A stretch of 64,000 nucleotides of DNA from Hirsutella rhossiliensis (Eukaryota > Ascomycota > Sordariomycetes > Hypocreales > Ophiocordycipitaceae). Both the position numbers and the translations under genes were made by a program. This document shows, one piece after another, positions 38,948-51,461 of this stretch. The notes below the pieces were generated by a model that saw nothing but the letters and a program-made list of their open reading frames with translations, made no database searches and was not told the DNA's origin. Within the stretch, counting starts at the first letter, position 1, and every line of letters starts with the position of its first letter. The stretch lies in contig NW_025408667.1 of the NCBI RefSeq assembly GCF_020360975.1, positions 11,842,001 through 11,906,000 of the forward strand, given 5' to 3'.

Positions 38948-41900
38948 ATGCCGTCTCCGTCTCCTCCGAGGGATCCTCCTCCCACTGGGGGCCTTTCAGA
39001 TCTACCCAATACCCTTCCCCATCGTCTTTGCATTCAATGCCACCAGTTCAAGCAAGCCGATCAATTCATTCATCTGATTGACCCGTCTAGGCGCACTAGA
39101 AAATGTCTCCCTGTCGTCAGGTTTATAATCGTGGTGTGCGTTTCTCCTTTGCCTCCTTTCCCCAATTTGTCTGCTAATCTTCCTTCACCTAGGCTCAACG
39201 CTTAATGGCAGCTACTCGAGGCCTTTCAGCGATCCACAAACGACATGCAAGCGTGGATGTGCAGAGTCCAACGGCGCGTAGGCCTACAGCTACACAGACA
39301 CCTTCAGCTCTGCCTGCTCTGCCTGTTCTGCAGCCTCGTCCTGCCCCGCCTCCGCTACGCCTACCTCCACTACAGCCTCGCACTCGGACCCCTAGGAGGT
39401 TCTTTCGTCGGGGCATTCGGCCAGAGGATAGTCCAGGCCATGCAAGGGCACACGCCCGCCAAGTTGCCATCAGTCGACATCATCGTATAGAGAGACGGCA
39501 AGGCCATGAGCCATCCGCAACGCAACGCACCTCCCAGTTGCTTTCTATGCAGCCGGCCCCTTCTCCCGTCCCTTCATTTCTTGCGCTCTCCATTCCGCGG
39601 TCAGCAACACATTCTCATCTCTCTTATCCGCAGTCAAGCAGCCCTTCTAACGTGTCGTCTCCAGCCTCTTCTGCTTTTGCAGCAGGCGATTTGAATCTGT
39701 CCCTGGTTCCTCGCATTGGCCTTTCTGTCCCTGCAAGCCTACAATCTATCCAAGGCAACGAGGCCGATGAAGACGTTCCTCCTTTGGACATCGTTGGGCC
39801 CTTTGCCGGCGATCTCAACGCACAGGCCATTTCTCAGAGTGATCAGGACCTCCTTAATCTGTGGAACGACAGGCTTGAATCTGAGTCTCTTGAGTATTGC
39901 AGTCGATGCAAGGAGTCCTGGTTCAACCTGGTCCTTGTGAATGATGTCTGTTCTGCCTGCCGTCGTCGTGACGCCGATGGGAAAAGGCAGCCTCACGAAC
40001 CTTTCCTCTTCTCCCAGGAAAATAACCTGGATCTCGGCAGCGTTCCCAACGAGCTCCCAGAACTATCCCAAGTCGAGGAGATGCTCATTGCGCGGGTGCA
40101 TGTCCACATCCAGGTTTTCCAGTACCGTGGCCAGCAGTATAAGTATCGTGGTCATGTCATTAACTTCTTACGGGATATTGGCCACGTCTATACGCAGCTT
40201 CCTCTTCTGCCGCGCGAATTGGACATCATCATACTACGCCCACGGGATTCAACGAACCAGCCACACGTCGTCCGGCAGTTTCGACGTCAATTCCGTGTTC
40301 GGCAAGGTCACATTCGCGTCTGGCTGGAGCACCTTCAACTTAACCACCCTGGCTATCGAGATATCATTATTGACGCTGAACGCCTAAGTCAGCTACCAAA
40401 CGACGGTGATGTGGTTGATCAAATGCTTGCCGAGGAAGTCGCTGTGCCTGAGGGCGTGCAAGCAGAGCAACATCCTATAGAGCACCCTGACCCTGAGGCT
40501 GTTGAGAATGCTGATGCAGCTGGCATCGACGACTACGATGCAGCAGCAGTCCCAAACTTCATTGCAGCGCAGGCTGACCTTGAGCGTCTCCGGGCTCAGC
40601 TTGAGGATCACGAACCCGTACCGCCCGAGCAGATCCCTCTGCGCCAGGCCCACATCGAGATGCCTAATATCCGATCTACGCCTCTCAATGAGTTCAATCG
40701 TTCCCAGCCTCTGCTGTCTCTCGCCTTTCCTACCCTTTACCCTACTGGGCAGGCAGACTTTGTGGCACCTCGTCAGAGGACAATTCGGTACGATGAGTAT
40801 ATCGCACACGCCGTGAGATACCATGATGGTCGTTTTGCTAGGCATCCACGCTTTCGATATGTTGCTTTTAACACACTTATGCGGCAACAGGTTAACTCTC
40901 ACAGTTCCTTCTTTGTGAAGAGGCCTGGCCTGCAGCAGCGAGTTGACATGGATGAATTACGCAATGCCTTTGAGGAAGATACCCGGAATCTCGCGCACTC
41001 CTGAGCTCTATTGTGCGCTTCTCAAGCAGCTAAAAGGCACACGAGCTTACTGGGGCGGCCAGAGACATCAGCTTGAGGCCCTCGTCCACGGCCTTACCTG
41101 TCCTGGTGTCTTCCTCACCTTCTCAGCTGCTGATCTTCACTGGGATAGCCTCCAGAGACACATGCCGTCATATGTTGAATGGCGTGAGGCTGATAGCCGT
41201 GGTAAGGGTGCTATTGCGTTCCGGAATCTCCTTGAAAACCCTCATATCGCAGCATATCACTTTCACAGCCGTTTTACTAGCTTCCTTAAGATAGTATCGA
41301 TGCCAAAGTTCAACATTACCGACTATTGGTTTCGCTATGAATGGCAGGCCCGTGGCAGCACGCATGTGCACGGCCTTTATTGGGTTAGGGATACACCAAA
41401 GCCTGATATGTCTACTCTCGAAGGCAAAGCTGAGTTTGCCCGGTTCTGGGCCCCTTATGTCTCTGCCATTAACCCAGAGCCGCTTCGTGTGATGCAGCAA
41501 GGCGACGCAAATCCATTGGTACTAGTCCGACCGCCGCCTACTTTCCAGTTCCTCGCTGAGGTTGTTAATCGCGTACAACGCCATCGTTGTTCTGAGCTCT
41601 ATTGCTTGCGACACCGCCGACTGCCTGACAACTCTCTGTCAAGGGAAAAGCTATATCGATTCCACTTCCCTCGCGCCTCCCATGCCGAGGCCCACGTCAC
41701 ACATGGCCTTAACCCGACATTCCTTGTGTATGATGGCGCACGCAACGACCCTCTGCTTAACAACTTCAATCCCCTTTGGCTATTGGCTGGCTTGCAAATC
41801 ATGACATTTCTCCTGCACCTCCTTTCATGCAGTTGTTAACTATCTCGGCAAGTACTGCTCTAAAGCTGAGAAGCAGACGGAGAGCTACCGCGACGTCGCC

Positions 41901-44200
41901 AGGGCCATCTTGCCTAGAGTCAATGCACGACAGGGTCTCGTCAGCTTCGTCGCCAAGTTCATGAACAAGCTTACGGCTGAGCGTGACTGGTCTGCTATGG
42001 AGATTAACCACCTGCTGCTCAGCCTACCACTCCAGCAAAGCACGAGGACTGTACGATCGGTTGACTGCCGCCCTCCTCAAGAGCAATGGCAGGCAGCTAT
42101 TGTAGATGAAGCTGCTGATGGTATTCGGGCCTCAAGGAATATATATCAGAAATACCTCGCTCGCAACGATCAATGGGCGCAGTTGACCTACTTTGAGCTT
42201 CTCACCAAAGTTGACTTTACACGCCCGGCAGCCTGGCACTACTACAGCCGAGCCCCTGACCGTGTGTTGAGCTATTTCCCTCGGTACAAGGCCCTCCGCG
42301 GTAACGAGCAGTACGAGGACTTTTGTCGTGTCAAGTTGACCCTCCACCATCCTCATCGCGACCCTCAGGAACTCAAAGAGGTAGATGGCGCCCTTTTCGA
42401 CACCTTCTCTGGGGCATACGACCATTGCTCTGCTGTCCACGACGTTCATCCAGACGACTACTACGGGACCTCCTCCTCCAGTCGAAGAGGAATTCCAGGA
42501 AGAACCGCGTAACGAGGAAGATGTTGCGGCTGAGGGTTGGGAAGAGCTTGCTGCAGTGCTTCCAAATCGTGGTCCAGATGAAGATGACATTGACTTACTG
42601 GGGAATCGCGATTTTGACCTTGCTCACGATTGGCAGCCCTACATTGGCAAGTATCCGGATTTAGCCATTCTGGGGCATGACTATTGGAAGGAGCTTAAAG
42701 CTTCACACCCCCTAGGCAACAACCAAGATGATGTCCCTGATGGCCTCTTTGATCAGCTTAACGTCGAGCAGCGCACTGTGTTTGACCTATTTACTCGACA
42801 TCTTGAGAAGGCTCTCGACCCTCAACAGCCAAACCCGGCACCGCTCCTTGTGCAGGTAGACGGAGAAGGTGGCACAGGTAAATCCTTTATGATCAGAGCG
42901 CTCTGTGCACGTCTTGGGCAGCTATCTCCAACCTGCTTCGCTCGGGCTGCCCCTACCGGTGTGGCTGCTAATGCAATTGGCGGCGTTACACTACACTCCC
43001 TTCTACGACTCCCTCTTACCAAATCTTCAACGGAGCTGCCGTTGCTAGGCCCTACAGACATTGCCAACCTACAGTCAAAGCTACGCAACCTCCGCTACCT
43101 CATTATCGACGAGAAGTCAATGATTGGCTTGCGTACTTTTGGCTACATTGATAGCCGCCTCCGACAAATATTTCCCGAATATCAAGACACCTTTTCGGCG
43201 GCCGTAGCGTTTTGTCGCTCGGCGACTTCTACCAGCTTCCACCTGTTATGGAGAAGCCGCTCTTTACTACGTCTATGCTCACGGCTTTACCTGATATCAA
43301 TGGCCGCAATGCCTACCTGGCATTCGACAAGACAGTTGTGTTACGACAAGTGTTGCGTCAGCAGGGCGAAGAGCAGGCTCCTTTCGCACTGCTCTTCAGA
43401 GCCTACGTATAAATGCTCCTACTGTCCTAGACTGGGAGCTGCTCTGCACCCGCGTCCAGGCCAATCTGACCTTAGCCGAGGTTACGTGCTTTGACGGGGC
43501 AGTACGCATCTACACAACGAATGCCCAGGTCCGCGAGTTCAATAGGGATCATATGGAACGCCTAGCTGTGCCTTGCATACAGGTTCGGGCAACAAATGTC
43601 GGTCCAAAAGCCGCCGAAGCTGACTCTATGACTGCTGGCAACTTACATAACCAGTTACCCATTTGCATTGGGGCAAGAGTTATGTTGACTGAGAACGTCT
43701 GGACTGATGTTAGCCTTGTTAATGGTGCACTGGGGACCATATATGACTTTGCCTATGAGGATCACGTACAGGATCCTCAAGCTCATCATCCCTTTGTCAT
43801 TATGGTCCGCTTCGATCGCTATACCGGCCCCCCTTATTTCGACGACCCTGAGCTAGCCAACGTCCAGCCTATCTTTCGCTCCTGGCGGGACTTCATCAAG
43901 GGTAGTATGCCCTGCTCTCGCACTCAGTTTCCCTTGACAATTGCATATAGCATCACTGTGCACAAGGCACAGGGTGCTACGCTTGAATGGGTTGTTGCCG
44001 ATATATCCCATCGCGATTTCCAGTCTGGCCTCACCTACGTCGCCGTCTCGCGCGCCAAGACGTTGAATGGCATCATGTTTGATGCGTCCTTTGATCTCAA
44101 TGATATCCGGCGTCGCACGGATGGCTCTATGGCTGCTCGGGCTGCTGACGCTGCCCGGCGTGCTGGCCAGGTTGTGACTGCCCAGGAAGCATTGAATTGA
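38948..44200 (+). pseudogene. Helitron-1 Rep-helicase (HUH nuclease plus PIF1 helicase)
   Basis: Exon 1 starts at ATG 38948 and has a zinc motif (CIQCHQFKQADQF...KCLP). A GT-AG intron at 39136-39192 leads to the 599-codon frame 39205-41004 (Helitron N-terminal region, another C-x2-C pair at CSRCKESWF). Rep motifs follow: FLTFSAADLHWDS, the HUH motif THVHG near 41365, and the paired tyrosines YLGKYCSK at 41841-41855. The helicase (42385-44200) has Walker A GEGGTGKS near 42870, Walker B LIIDEKSM near 43100 and the C-terminal HKAQGATLEW and YVAVSRAK. The gene nicks and rolls out a single strand, then unwinds it. About six frame changes interrupt it; the one in exon 1 fits a missing T at CCTGT (39115). 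Confidence 0.87.
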
Positions 44201-44398
44201 CTGGTCATACATTCGCCTGCTTGCAGAAACTCTCAATGTGACAATTTGGCTCTCTTATGGGTCAGCAAAACGGGGATGGGGTTTTCTAACTGAGAGTCTG
44301 AGCCATTTGATCATATGCACAGGAGCGAACAGGAGCCTTTTGGATGACGATTAATAAGGGGAATTGCTGGCTTGCTTGCAATCCTCTCCAAGCACAGC

Positions 44399-44430
44399 CT
44401 TCGTAGCACATAAATTTACAGCTTTGCTTA
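44399..44430 (-). repeat. Right inverted repeat of Helitron-1
   Basis: 32 bp, reverse complement of 38274-38303 with two extra bases. Confidence 0.85.
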
Positions 44431-44527
44431 CTCCTGTGACGGCGTATTCGGCGGCAACCCAGGTATCTTTACAAAATAAAGATACACTCATATAAAAATT
44501 ATATCATGTGATAGAGAATTGAATTCT

Positions 44528-46160
44528 TCATCCGACTCTTGGTCTTTTGACCACGCGACCTGATCGGGTAGTGCGCGGAGGAGGTTCAGGTACTCTCACT
44601 TCAATCCCTGAAGCTGCCTCCGACTCCGACTCCGACCCCGTCTCCAACAGGTCACAATCCACCACAACAGGCTTTTTTGGACTCCAAAATTCGGGAATGG
44701 CTTCTCCGGCCGCCAAAGATTCAGCGAGATCCATGAAACGTCTGTTGGGGTTCGGAATTGCCCTTCTGTTTCTTCCCCTCTTTAACCTGTCCACTTCTTC
44801 CTCGAGCTTGGCTATTTTGCTGTTATGCTCCGCTAGTGTCTGTTCCTGCGTTTCCCAGCCTTTAGCTATCTTAGTATACCGTCTCCGGGGCGTTTGCTCT
44901 TGCCAAGGTCACGAATATGGCGGCTTGTTTTCGGCGTATCGTCTGACCCCAAATATGGCTTATATTCTGGAGAAGCCTTGACCCTGTCCTGTTGGATTTC
45001 AGGGTGCCGCAGCGCCTTCACTCGTGAGATTGGCCAATTCCTGGTCACTCTCCAGCCAGACAATATGTTCTTCTGAGTCATTCCCATCCCACGGGCTCTC
45101 GCGTACGCACGTATAAAGTTGACCTTATCAACTGGCGCAGAATCCGTCAAAGAAGCCAGTCTGTCAAGCTCCTTCCGATAGGCTGCCTTTATGGCATTGA
45201 AAACACCGTTGTCTAGCGGCTGGAGGCCATGAGAACAGTGAGATGGAAGGTAACAACAATAGATATTGTTCAAGAAGCACGTAGCCATCCAATTGTTCTG
45301 TCGTCAGGGTGGTCAGTCGATATCGATATCGATTTGACCGCTGATCGATATCGTATCGATACAAGGATCGATATCGAACGATATCGATGGTAGTCAATCC
45401 GACCTTTATCCGGTCCGTTTTCCCCAGACAGAGCCACTATGCATATCATAATTTCAGAAATGGGACCTAAAAACGAGTTTAGCTTAAACCGATGACGGTA
45501 GGACTTGCTTCTTTCAGTTATGTATGCACGGGAAATTGGATAGTTCGTGCACATCGATATCGATCGATATCGCTAGTCGGTATCGATATCGTATCGATCG
45601 TATCGATGGCCACCCCGTCTGTCGTCAAATGTATGGGACTCCATTGCCATATACGGAAACGACGCACCGTTGCATGACTTCCATGTCCGTCCAAAATGAT
45701 AAGCCTAGCCTCAGACTCATCAGAAGGTCGTGTTTGGGGCAAATAGACCTCCTCAAGCCATTCAACAGCGATGTGGTTGTCCGTCCACTCGTTGGGCGAA
45801 GTTATGTAGTGCCAGTCCGCAAACTTGCGAAATTCTTGCTTAAACCACTGTTTCTGCAGCTCTTTGCCCTTGAATATAATGCCGGGAGTCAAGGCGCGCC
45901 CATCGGCGGTGATAGCCTCTATAAAAGAGGTCCAGCCGCGGGACTGGGGCCCCTTGAGAAGAGCCTTCCGTTTAGGGTCTGAACTTCCAACTACCAGACC
46001 GTCCAGACCTGGAAAAAGAAGTGCGATTAGCTGGATTCGTGTAAAGAAAGTCAAATGCATACCAAATCCCGACATAATTCCCCCTTCATCAACATTTACG
46101 GTGTTCTCTGGCTTTATCCACCCGTACTCTTTCTCCCTGATGTCAAAGTACCAATGCACC
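44528..46160 (-). mobile_element. pogo-3 fragment with transposase (same family as pogo-1)
   Basis: The minus-strand frames correspond residue for residue to the C-terminal two thirds of the pogo-1 transposase: HWYFDIREKEYGW at the right edge, NVDEGGIMSGFG, an intron at 46010-46063, ILDGHGSHAT near 45675, then CFLNNIYCCYLPSHCSHGLQPLDN near 45240 and the RSGRVVKRPR tail at 44530. The N-terminus and both TIRs are absent, so this is a fragment. A hAT MITE (45305-45617) sits in its second intron. It supplies an independent reading for several pogo-1 frame breaks. Confidence 0.88.
45305..45617. mobile_element. hAT MITE, 313 bp
   Basis: A perfect 8-bp duplication TCTGTCGT flanks it (45297-45304, 45618-45625). 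The ends are CAGGGTGGTC and, reverse complemented, CGGGGTGGCC. ATCGATATCG palindromes crowd both subterminal zones. It has no coding capacity. The end sequence CAGGGTGG is like that of hAT-B, so it may be mobilised by that family. Confidence 0.9.
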
Positions 46161-46163
46161 CAG

Positions 46164-46565
46164 TGATCGGAATGGTCCGGTATGAGTTGGTATTGGTATG
46201 GTAAATACCGCCAAGACCTGGTATGGTTTCACAAAAACTTGATACCATGGTATTACCGGTATACCGAATCATACCAGTAACGCTAAAAATAAGCTCAGGT
46301 AAGAGGCTCACTGCGGAGAATGACCAGGCAGAATCCGAGCGGCGATGATTCCAGTGTCATCTGTAGGGCTTATTGACCAGTTTTCTGCCAGTTTATCTAC
46401 TCCATTCAATCATGAATACCATCATCCTCACAATATCGACCTGGCTACCTTGGTCAGGTCGATCCGGCACCGAACGGATGCTTTTCGTCTTTGCTGCCGG
46501 GTAGCTATCCCAGGAAGGCCCGAAGGTAAGGCTAGTGTTAGTGCGTATTAGAAAGTACTTCTCAT
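46164..46565. repeat. 400-bp insertion-like segment with 9-bp direct repeats
   Basis: TGCACCCAG occurs at 46155-46163, exactly where pogo-3 homology ends, and at 46566-46574. Between them is GGTAT/ATACC-rich palindromic sequence like hAT subterminal zones. The ends are not clear inverted repeats and the right flank does not resume the pogo-3 protein, so the interpretation stays open. Confidence 0.35.
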
Positions 46566-46650
46566 TGCACCCAGTTTTATGAGTTCTTCCATGTAGGACG
46601 GAGCATGACCTAACGTATCACTGGCCAGACTTGTCAATCGCGTCGTCGGA

Positions 46651-46709
46651 GGGACAGGAAAAGCTTAAATGATCCTTTCAGGGACAGGAAAGCTTAAATG
46701 ATCCTTTCA
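46651..46709. repeat. Two-copy 30/29-bp tandem repeat
   Basis: GGGACAGGAAAAGCTTAAAT plus 10 more bases (46651-46680), repeated at 46681-46709 with one A fewer in the A run. Confidence 0.95.
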
Positions 46710-46815
46710 ATCGAATTACTTCCGTGATGTTGGAGCCCGAAAATTTTTACGTTAGGCTAGTTGGACGATGGACCAAGATCGAATGATCGAAAGCCACCAT
46801 ACCTTAATTGGTGTA

Positions 46816-48660
46816 AGTCCCTGCACATAGAAATGGGCACCCCCCTGTTTTGGGCACCCCAAAAAAATCACGACCATTTTCAACACCATTAATTCAATCC
46901 CTTCACTGCCCACCACCGTGCACTACGATACAATCGTCACCTATTTCTGAAACCTCAGCTTCGGTTTCATCAGATTCTTCATTCTCAGCTGCGTTCACCT
47001 CCTCCTGCGCCCGTCGTATTGCCTCAATATTGGCGAACCTCGAATTCGGGCTCGTGACCACCCTCTTCCTTTTTCGGCTTGACGGCCGCCAATTGTGTTT
47101 CCAGTGCCTGAATCTGCAATTGAGCTTTTGCTAAAGGCCATCCTTCTCGTCAAACCCTTTGTGATCTTCCTGAACAGCAATCTCTTCGTGGGCACGTCGT
47201 CGTCTAGCTGGTTGAATTGAACTACCTGAACCTTCAGATCTTGCGAGCGCCTCGGGGTCGACCACGCAATCTGGGATGTGTCTGATTGCCAGTCACTGGT
47301 GGGTAAGTGGCTATTGAATGCATTGGCCACATTTTTCGCGTTCTTTTGCGTCTGTTGCTGTTCTCCAGCAGAAGAGGGCTCAAAAGTGGCTTCGCCATCG
47401 ACACCGGCCACAAACCCGTCGCTTTCCAGCCACCCTTGATGTTTGACACAGTGAGCGCTTGCTCGCGTGCTTTCTGGTAGCAGGAAAGAAAGTTTTGCTT
47501 GCCGACTGGGCTTGAATCGGTCAGGAGGCTGAGAAATCCGACCTGTTTGCGGTAGTAGTGCTTAAGAGCGGAGAAGACAGACAAATCGAGCGGTTGCAGC
47601 ACATGAGAGGTATGGGAGGTAAGAAAGAAGGTGAATCTGATGCTGGTAGCATAGATACATGAAGTCAACCGTCTCGTGACTTCCGTGGCCGTCCAATACT
47701 AGCAGTCTTCGCTCCGAAGGGTCGGGTGGCTGGGTTCTTGGAATGAACACCTTTTCGAGCCACTCCACCGCAGTTTGGTCCGAAGTCCAGCCGTTCTTTG
47801 TCGCAGTGAATTGCCAGTCACTAAAAGTACTGAGATCTTCTGGGAACCACTGTTGCTGGACCGATTTGCCCTTGAAAATGACGAGTGGAGGGAGGAAGGT
47901 GCCGGCAGCGGACACGCACTCGATGAACGACGTCCAGACCCGAGAACCAGGCGTCTTCTTTGTACAGATCGTTTTTCAGCACTGCCAACGACCAGGCCAT
48001 TCTCCCCAAGTCCTTCCATGATGCCTGCTTCATCCATGTTGTACCTGTTCTCCGGCTTAATAGCCAGAATCTCGGGAAGGAAGAAATTGTTGAACCAAGG
48101 CCGAATTACCTCGGTAGAAGCGCCGTTGACACGCGCAGAGTCTCTGTGATGGCACTTCTGGGTCCGAACTGCAGGATTTCGTCTTAAAATGCTTGCATCC
48201 AGTGTTTTCCGAGCGGTGTGTGGTCTCCTTTGACGGCGAGCATGCGCTGCGCGAACTGCCTGATCTGCGAGTGAGTGGGAGGAAGGCCCAAGGCGTCCTG
48301 AATGAGAATCCATTCGGTAAGTTGCTTTTCCTGTGTCTGAGAAAGCCTCTGAAGAGCAGAAAATGCATCCTTTCTGCATTCGTGACCATGCATGCGATTG
48401 TAAAGAGTTGCCCTCGGGACGCCCCAATCGCGAGCAGCCTTCTTGGCGGATCCGCCATTGGCGATTGCCTCAAGGGCGCTGTGAATGTCAGACTCTGTAT
48501 ATTTCATCAGTAGTGGCTTGAAGACACATGCGTCAATTTTTTAGCAGATTGGATGCGTTTCCGCGGTGAAATTTGCTGTTGAAGTTGACGCAGCCGTTTA
48601 GGTTGGGCACCCATCTTGGGTGCCCAAAACAGGGGGGTGCCCATTTCTATGTGCAGGGAC
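46816..48660 (-). mobile_element. pogo-4 DNA transposon
   Basis: Inverted repeats of about 45 bp start GTCCCTGCACATAGAAATGG at 46817 and end at 48660. TA is present on both sides (46814-46815 and 48661-48662), but the left side has one extra A, so the duplication is not clean. The transposase is on the minus strand. The right flank continues directly into Helitron-2 coding sequence, while the left flank does not. Confidence 0.88.
46995..48507 (-). pseudogene. pogo-4 DDE transposase
   Basis: ATG 48507 (MKYTESDIHSALEAIANGGS) opens a psq-type HTH (AKKAARDWGVPRATLYNRM) and a CENP-B-like segment, ending at TAA near 48184. Further frames hold NRYNMDEAGIMEG (first Asp, near 48030), LLVLDGHGSHETVDF (second, near 47690), HTSHVLQPLDLSVF (near 47600) and the C-terminal GGWKATGLWPV with Arg/Lys-rich tail to 46995. 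The family is clearly pogo/Fot1 but distinct from pogo-1 and pogo-2. At least four interruptions; the TAA could come from CAA by one transition or from loss of a T in TTTT. Confidence 0.84.
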
Positions 48661-51461
48661 TATCTTGGAGCGGCGCCAACAGACCCAGCCCGGCGGACGT
48701 GGGAACTCTCCTTCGGGTGCGCAAGTCCCGCGTAATAGCCGCCCTTTTATGGCTTCAGAGGAACAATCCCCTGTATAAGGACGTCAAAATCAACCTCGAT
48801 GAGATACGGGGCTGGAAGTACGCGGAGGGCTCAGTAGTTCCCGCCGTTCTCATGGAACGGATGCAGAGAGAGGATCTCTCGGCCGTGGAAAGGACGCATA
48901 CAGATCCCGTCGTCCCGAATATTGATCGGGGTTTGGAAGAGAACGGCTTCACAAGCATTGAAGAGCTCCTCACCTCGCTACGGGCAGACCCTAGCAACGA
49001 TACCTGCCCGTCAGGTAGCAATACAGCGGCAGAACAGCCCTACGCATTGCCTCGGGATCTCCATATGTCTGCTCCTAATCCGGAGAGTGCCGACCAAGGC
49101 GGTGATATTCTATATGAAACTTCAACCTCCGGCGTGTTTCCTTTGGACGGGCCGGCCGCTTTTGCTGAAGTTGACAAGCTGTCTTTCCTAGCCGAAGCCT
49201 ACCAGACGAGCCAGGTTGGGCGCGGCGATGATGCCGAACCCTCCGCCATGATGGTCTACACAGCAGGAGACCAACCGTTCATTAGGGTCGAGCGTGGTGC
49301 GGATTTTGCGGACAATCTGCACGAGGACTTCTTTCCGCGGACCTTTCCGAAACTTTTTCCGTGGGGGAGTGGCGGCCCTAAGGCGCTGAGGGAGCAAGAT
49401 GGCAACAGACCTCATCCTTCGCAGCCTGTGCAGCGCAGTGCGAATCACTCGCTCAATTATTGGGCTAAATATGTGCTGCAACGGCACGGGGGTCGATTTG
49501 CTACGCATCCGGTCTTTTGTTTCCTGGTCTTCAACATCCTTCTCCGATCCACAAACCGCCGTATCAGCATGGTCCGTATGGCAAGGGGCTCCTTCCATAG
49601 ACTAGAGCAAGTCTATGGACGGCTGAAAGCGGACCGCCTAAAAAGAGCCGTGGAGGAGATGCGAGAGACAAGGACCACGACAGATCCGGACATATCGTTC
49701 TTACTCCGCGAATTGTCCATCTTTGGCCACGCACAACCGCTGTCTAACGAAACTCGACTCCTAATGCGGAGGAAGATACAAGCAGTTAACATTTGGACAG
49801 GTATGCCTGCCATCTGGATCACTGTCAACCCCAACGATATCAACAACCCGGTCAAGATGAGGCTCTCCATCCACAGGCTCCACGAGCATGACACAGCAAA
49901 GGAACTGCTAGCCGATCTCCGGGGAAGATATGATAGGATCGCCCTCAGCACCATGGACCCAGTTAGCGCGGCCATCTTCTTCCATCGAGAAATCTCGCTG
50001 TTTTTTGAGAAATACGTCAGGACGGGCCAAGAATCGATTTTCGGAAAGATCAGCCATTACTACGCCACAGTCGAGACGAATGACCGAGGCAGTCTGCACT
50101 TGCATGGACTGCTCTGGTTGGAGGGTAACATGCAGTTGCCTTCCCTGGTCGATGATATGGCAAAGCCCGACGAGGAGGGATACCGTGCCCAAGTGGTTCG
50201 GTATCTGGATTCGGTCTTTAACGAATGCTTAGACGAGGAAGCTGGAAAAGCTGTCCGAAAGGAGAGAAAGCCGATTGATCCGGTCGAGGGAATGATGCAC
50301 AACACCGAGGCTCTCGCAGCAGTCTTTGACAAGGAGTCTAATTACATTGCGTACTGTTGCCAGGTTCACTCGCACACCTACACATGCATTAAGTATTCTC
50401 TAAAGGGACTCGTCGGAGATGGCGCGCATAAGCATAGACTGACGCCTTGTCGATTCAAGGCGCCTTGGAAAATCGTCGAGGAATCCGGATTCACAGAAGA
50501 TGGCTTGCTCAAGATCCGGCGGAACCACCCGCTTGTCAACCGATATAATAAAGCCATGGCAGTCGGCCTCCGTCACAACCACGACGTCTCGATGATCTTG
50601 ACGAAAACCAAGGGACTCGCCATGGTATTTTACATCACAAACTACGCCACCAAGTTGGACACGCCCATGTGGAAACGCCTTGTCTTCGCTGCTGATGTTC
50701 TTCGACAGCTTCGTGAATCTGCCGCGTTGAGGGGTCCAAATCTTGCCGAACAGGATGCCCAACGCCAGGCTGTGGTGAACGAGAGTCGTCAGTTTCTGGT
50801 GAGAGCGGTCAACCGAATATTTTCCGATAGACAGCTTTCGGCCGTAGAGGTCTGTTACTTCCTGCTGGGCTATCAAACTGACTTTACTAATGTACCGCAC
50901 TGGTCCTACATAAATTTGACCGCACTCTATTGGACCATTTTCCGGCGCTGGACTCACCTCCGTCGACAGGCCAGTACGCAAACCGACGCCGAAGAGCCGT
51001 CGGAGACGGTACAATTCCGGGAAAGTGGCCGGACTTTATTGTGCCTGGATGCCTACGCCTACCGAGGCCCGGTTCTGAGGGACGTATGCCTCTATGACTA
51101 TATGTCTATGATTACCCTGGAGCGTCGCCGTGGCCGAGATGAGGATGAAACCCGTATTGCTCTGGAAGGTCCTCCAGAGTGCTACGGATGGATCCAAAAG
51201 CTTCGACAGCCCCCCGAGTACGCGGTGCCAATCTTTCAGGGATTCATTAGCGACGACCATATAGACGAGCACCCGGTGTATTTCAAACGGTACGCTCCTC
51301 TTGCTGCCCCATTTGCCCCTGAGCCGGCTCTGACATTCTGCGCAGAAACTCGGTTCTCCACCTGGCCTTGTTTGTACCATGGGAAAACTTCCTCTCCGAG
51401 ACGCGCGGTGATATCACGGGCATATGGAGGAACCATGCAGCTACCCTCTGCCCCCGCCTGA
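48661..51461 (+). pseudogene. Helitron-2 Rep part, 5'-truncated
   Basis: An open frame reads from pogo-4 into SGANRPSPADVGTLLRVRKS, the conserved Helitron N-terminal region, and stays open to 51461. The catalytic HUH motif is in GSLHLHGLLW near 50100, and the paired tyrosines are in FYITNYATK (Tyr codons at 50631 and 50643). A Cys/His-rich segment (YCCQVHSHTYTC) near 50355 may bind metal. No ATG precedes the conserved region; the first 5' domains are missing. The frame shifts near 51350, where one missing T in GGTTC would join it to the helicase part. Confidence 0.87.

Larger units (their letters stand above)
38274..44430 (+). mobile_element. Helitron-1, bounded by short inverted repeats (Helitron2-like)
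   Basis: The Rep-helicase gene (38948-44200) is flanked by an inverted repeat: TAAGCAAAGCTGTAAATTT plus GTGCTACGAAG at 38274-38303 and its complement at 44399-44430, differing only by a 2-bp AT insertion. An imperfect hairpin (GGAATTGC against GCAATCC) lies at about 44360-44386, just inside the right repeat. Classical Helitrons lack inverted repeats, whereas the Helitron2/Helentron group has them, so I place it there tentatively. I could not confirm the insertion site. Confidence 0.75.
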
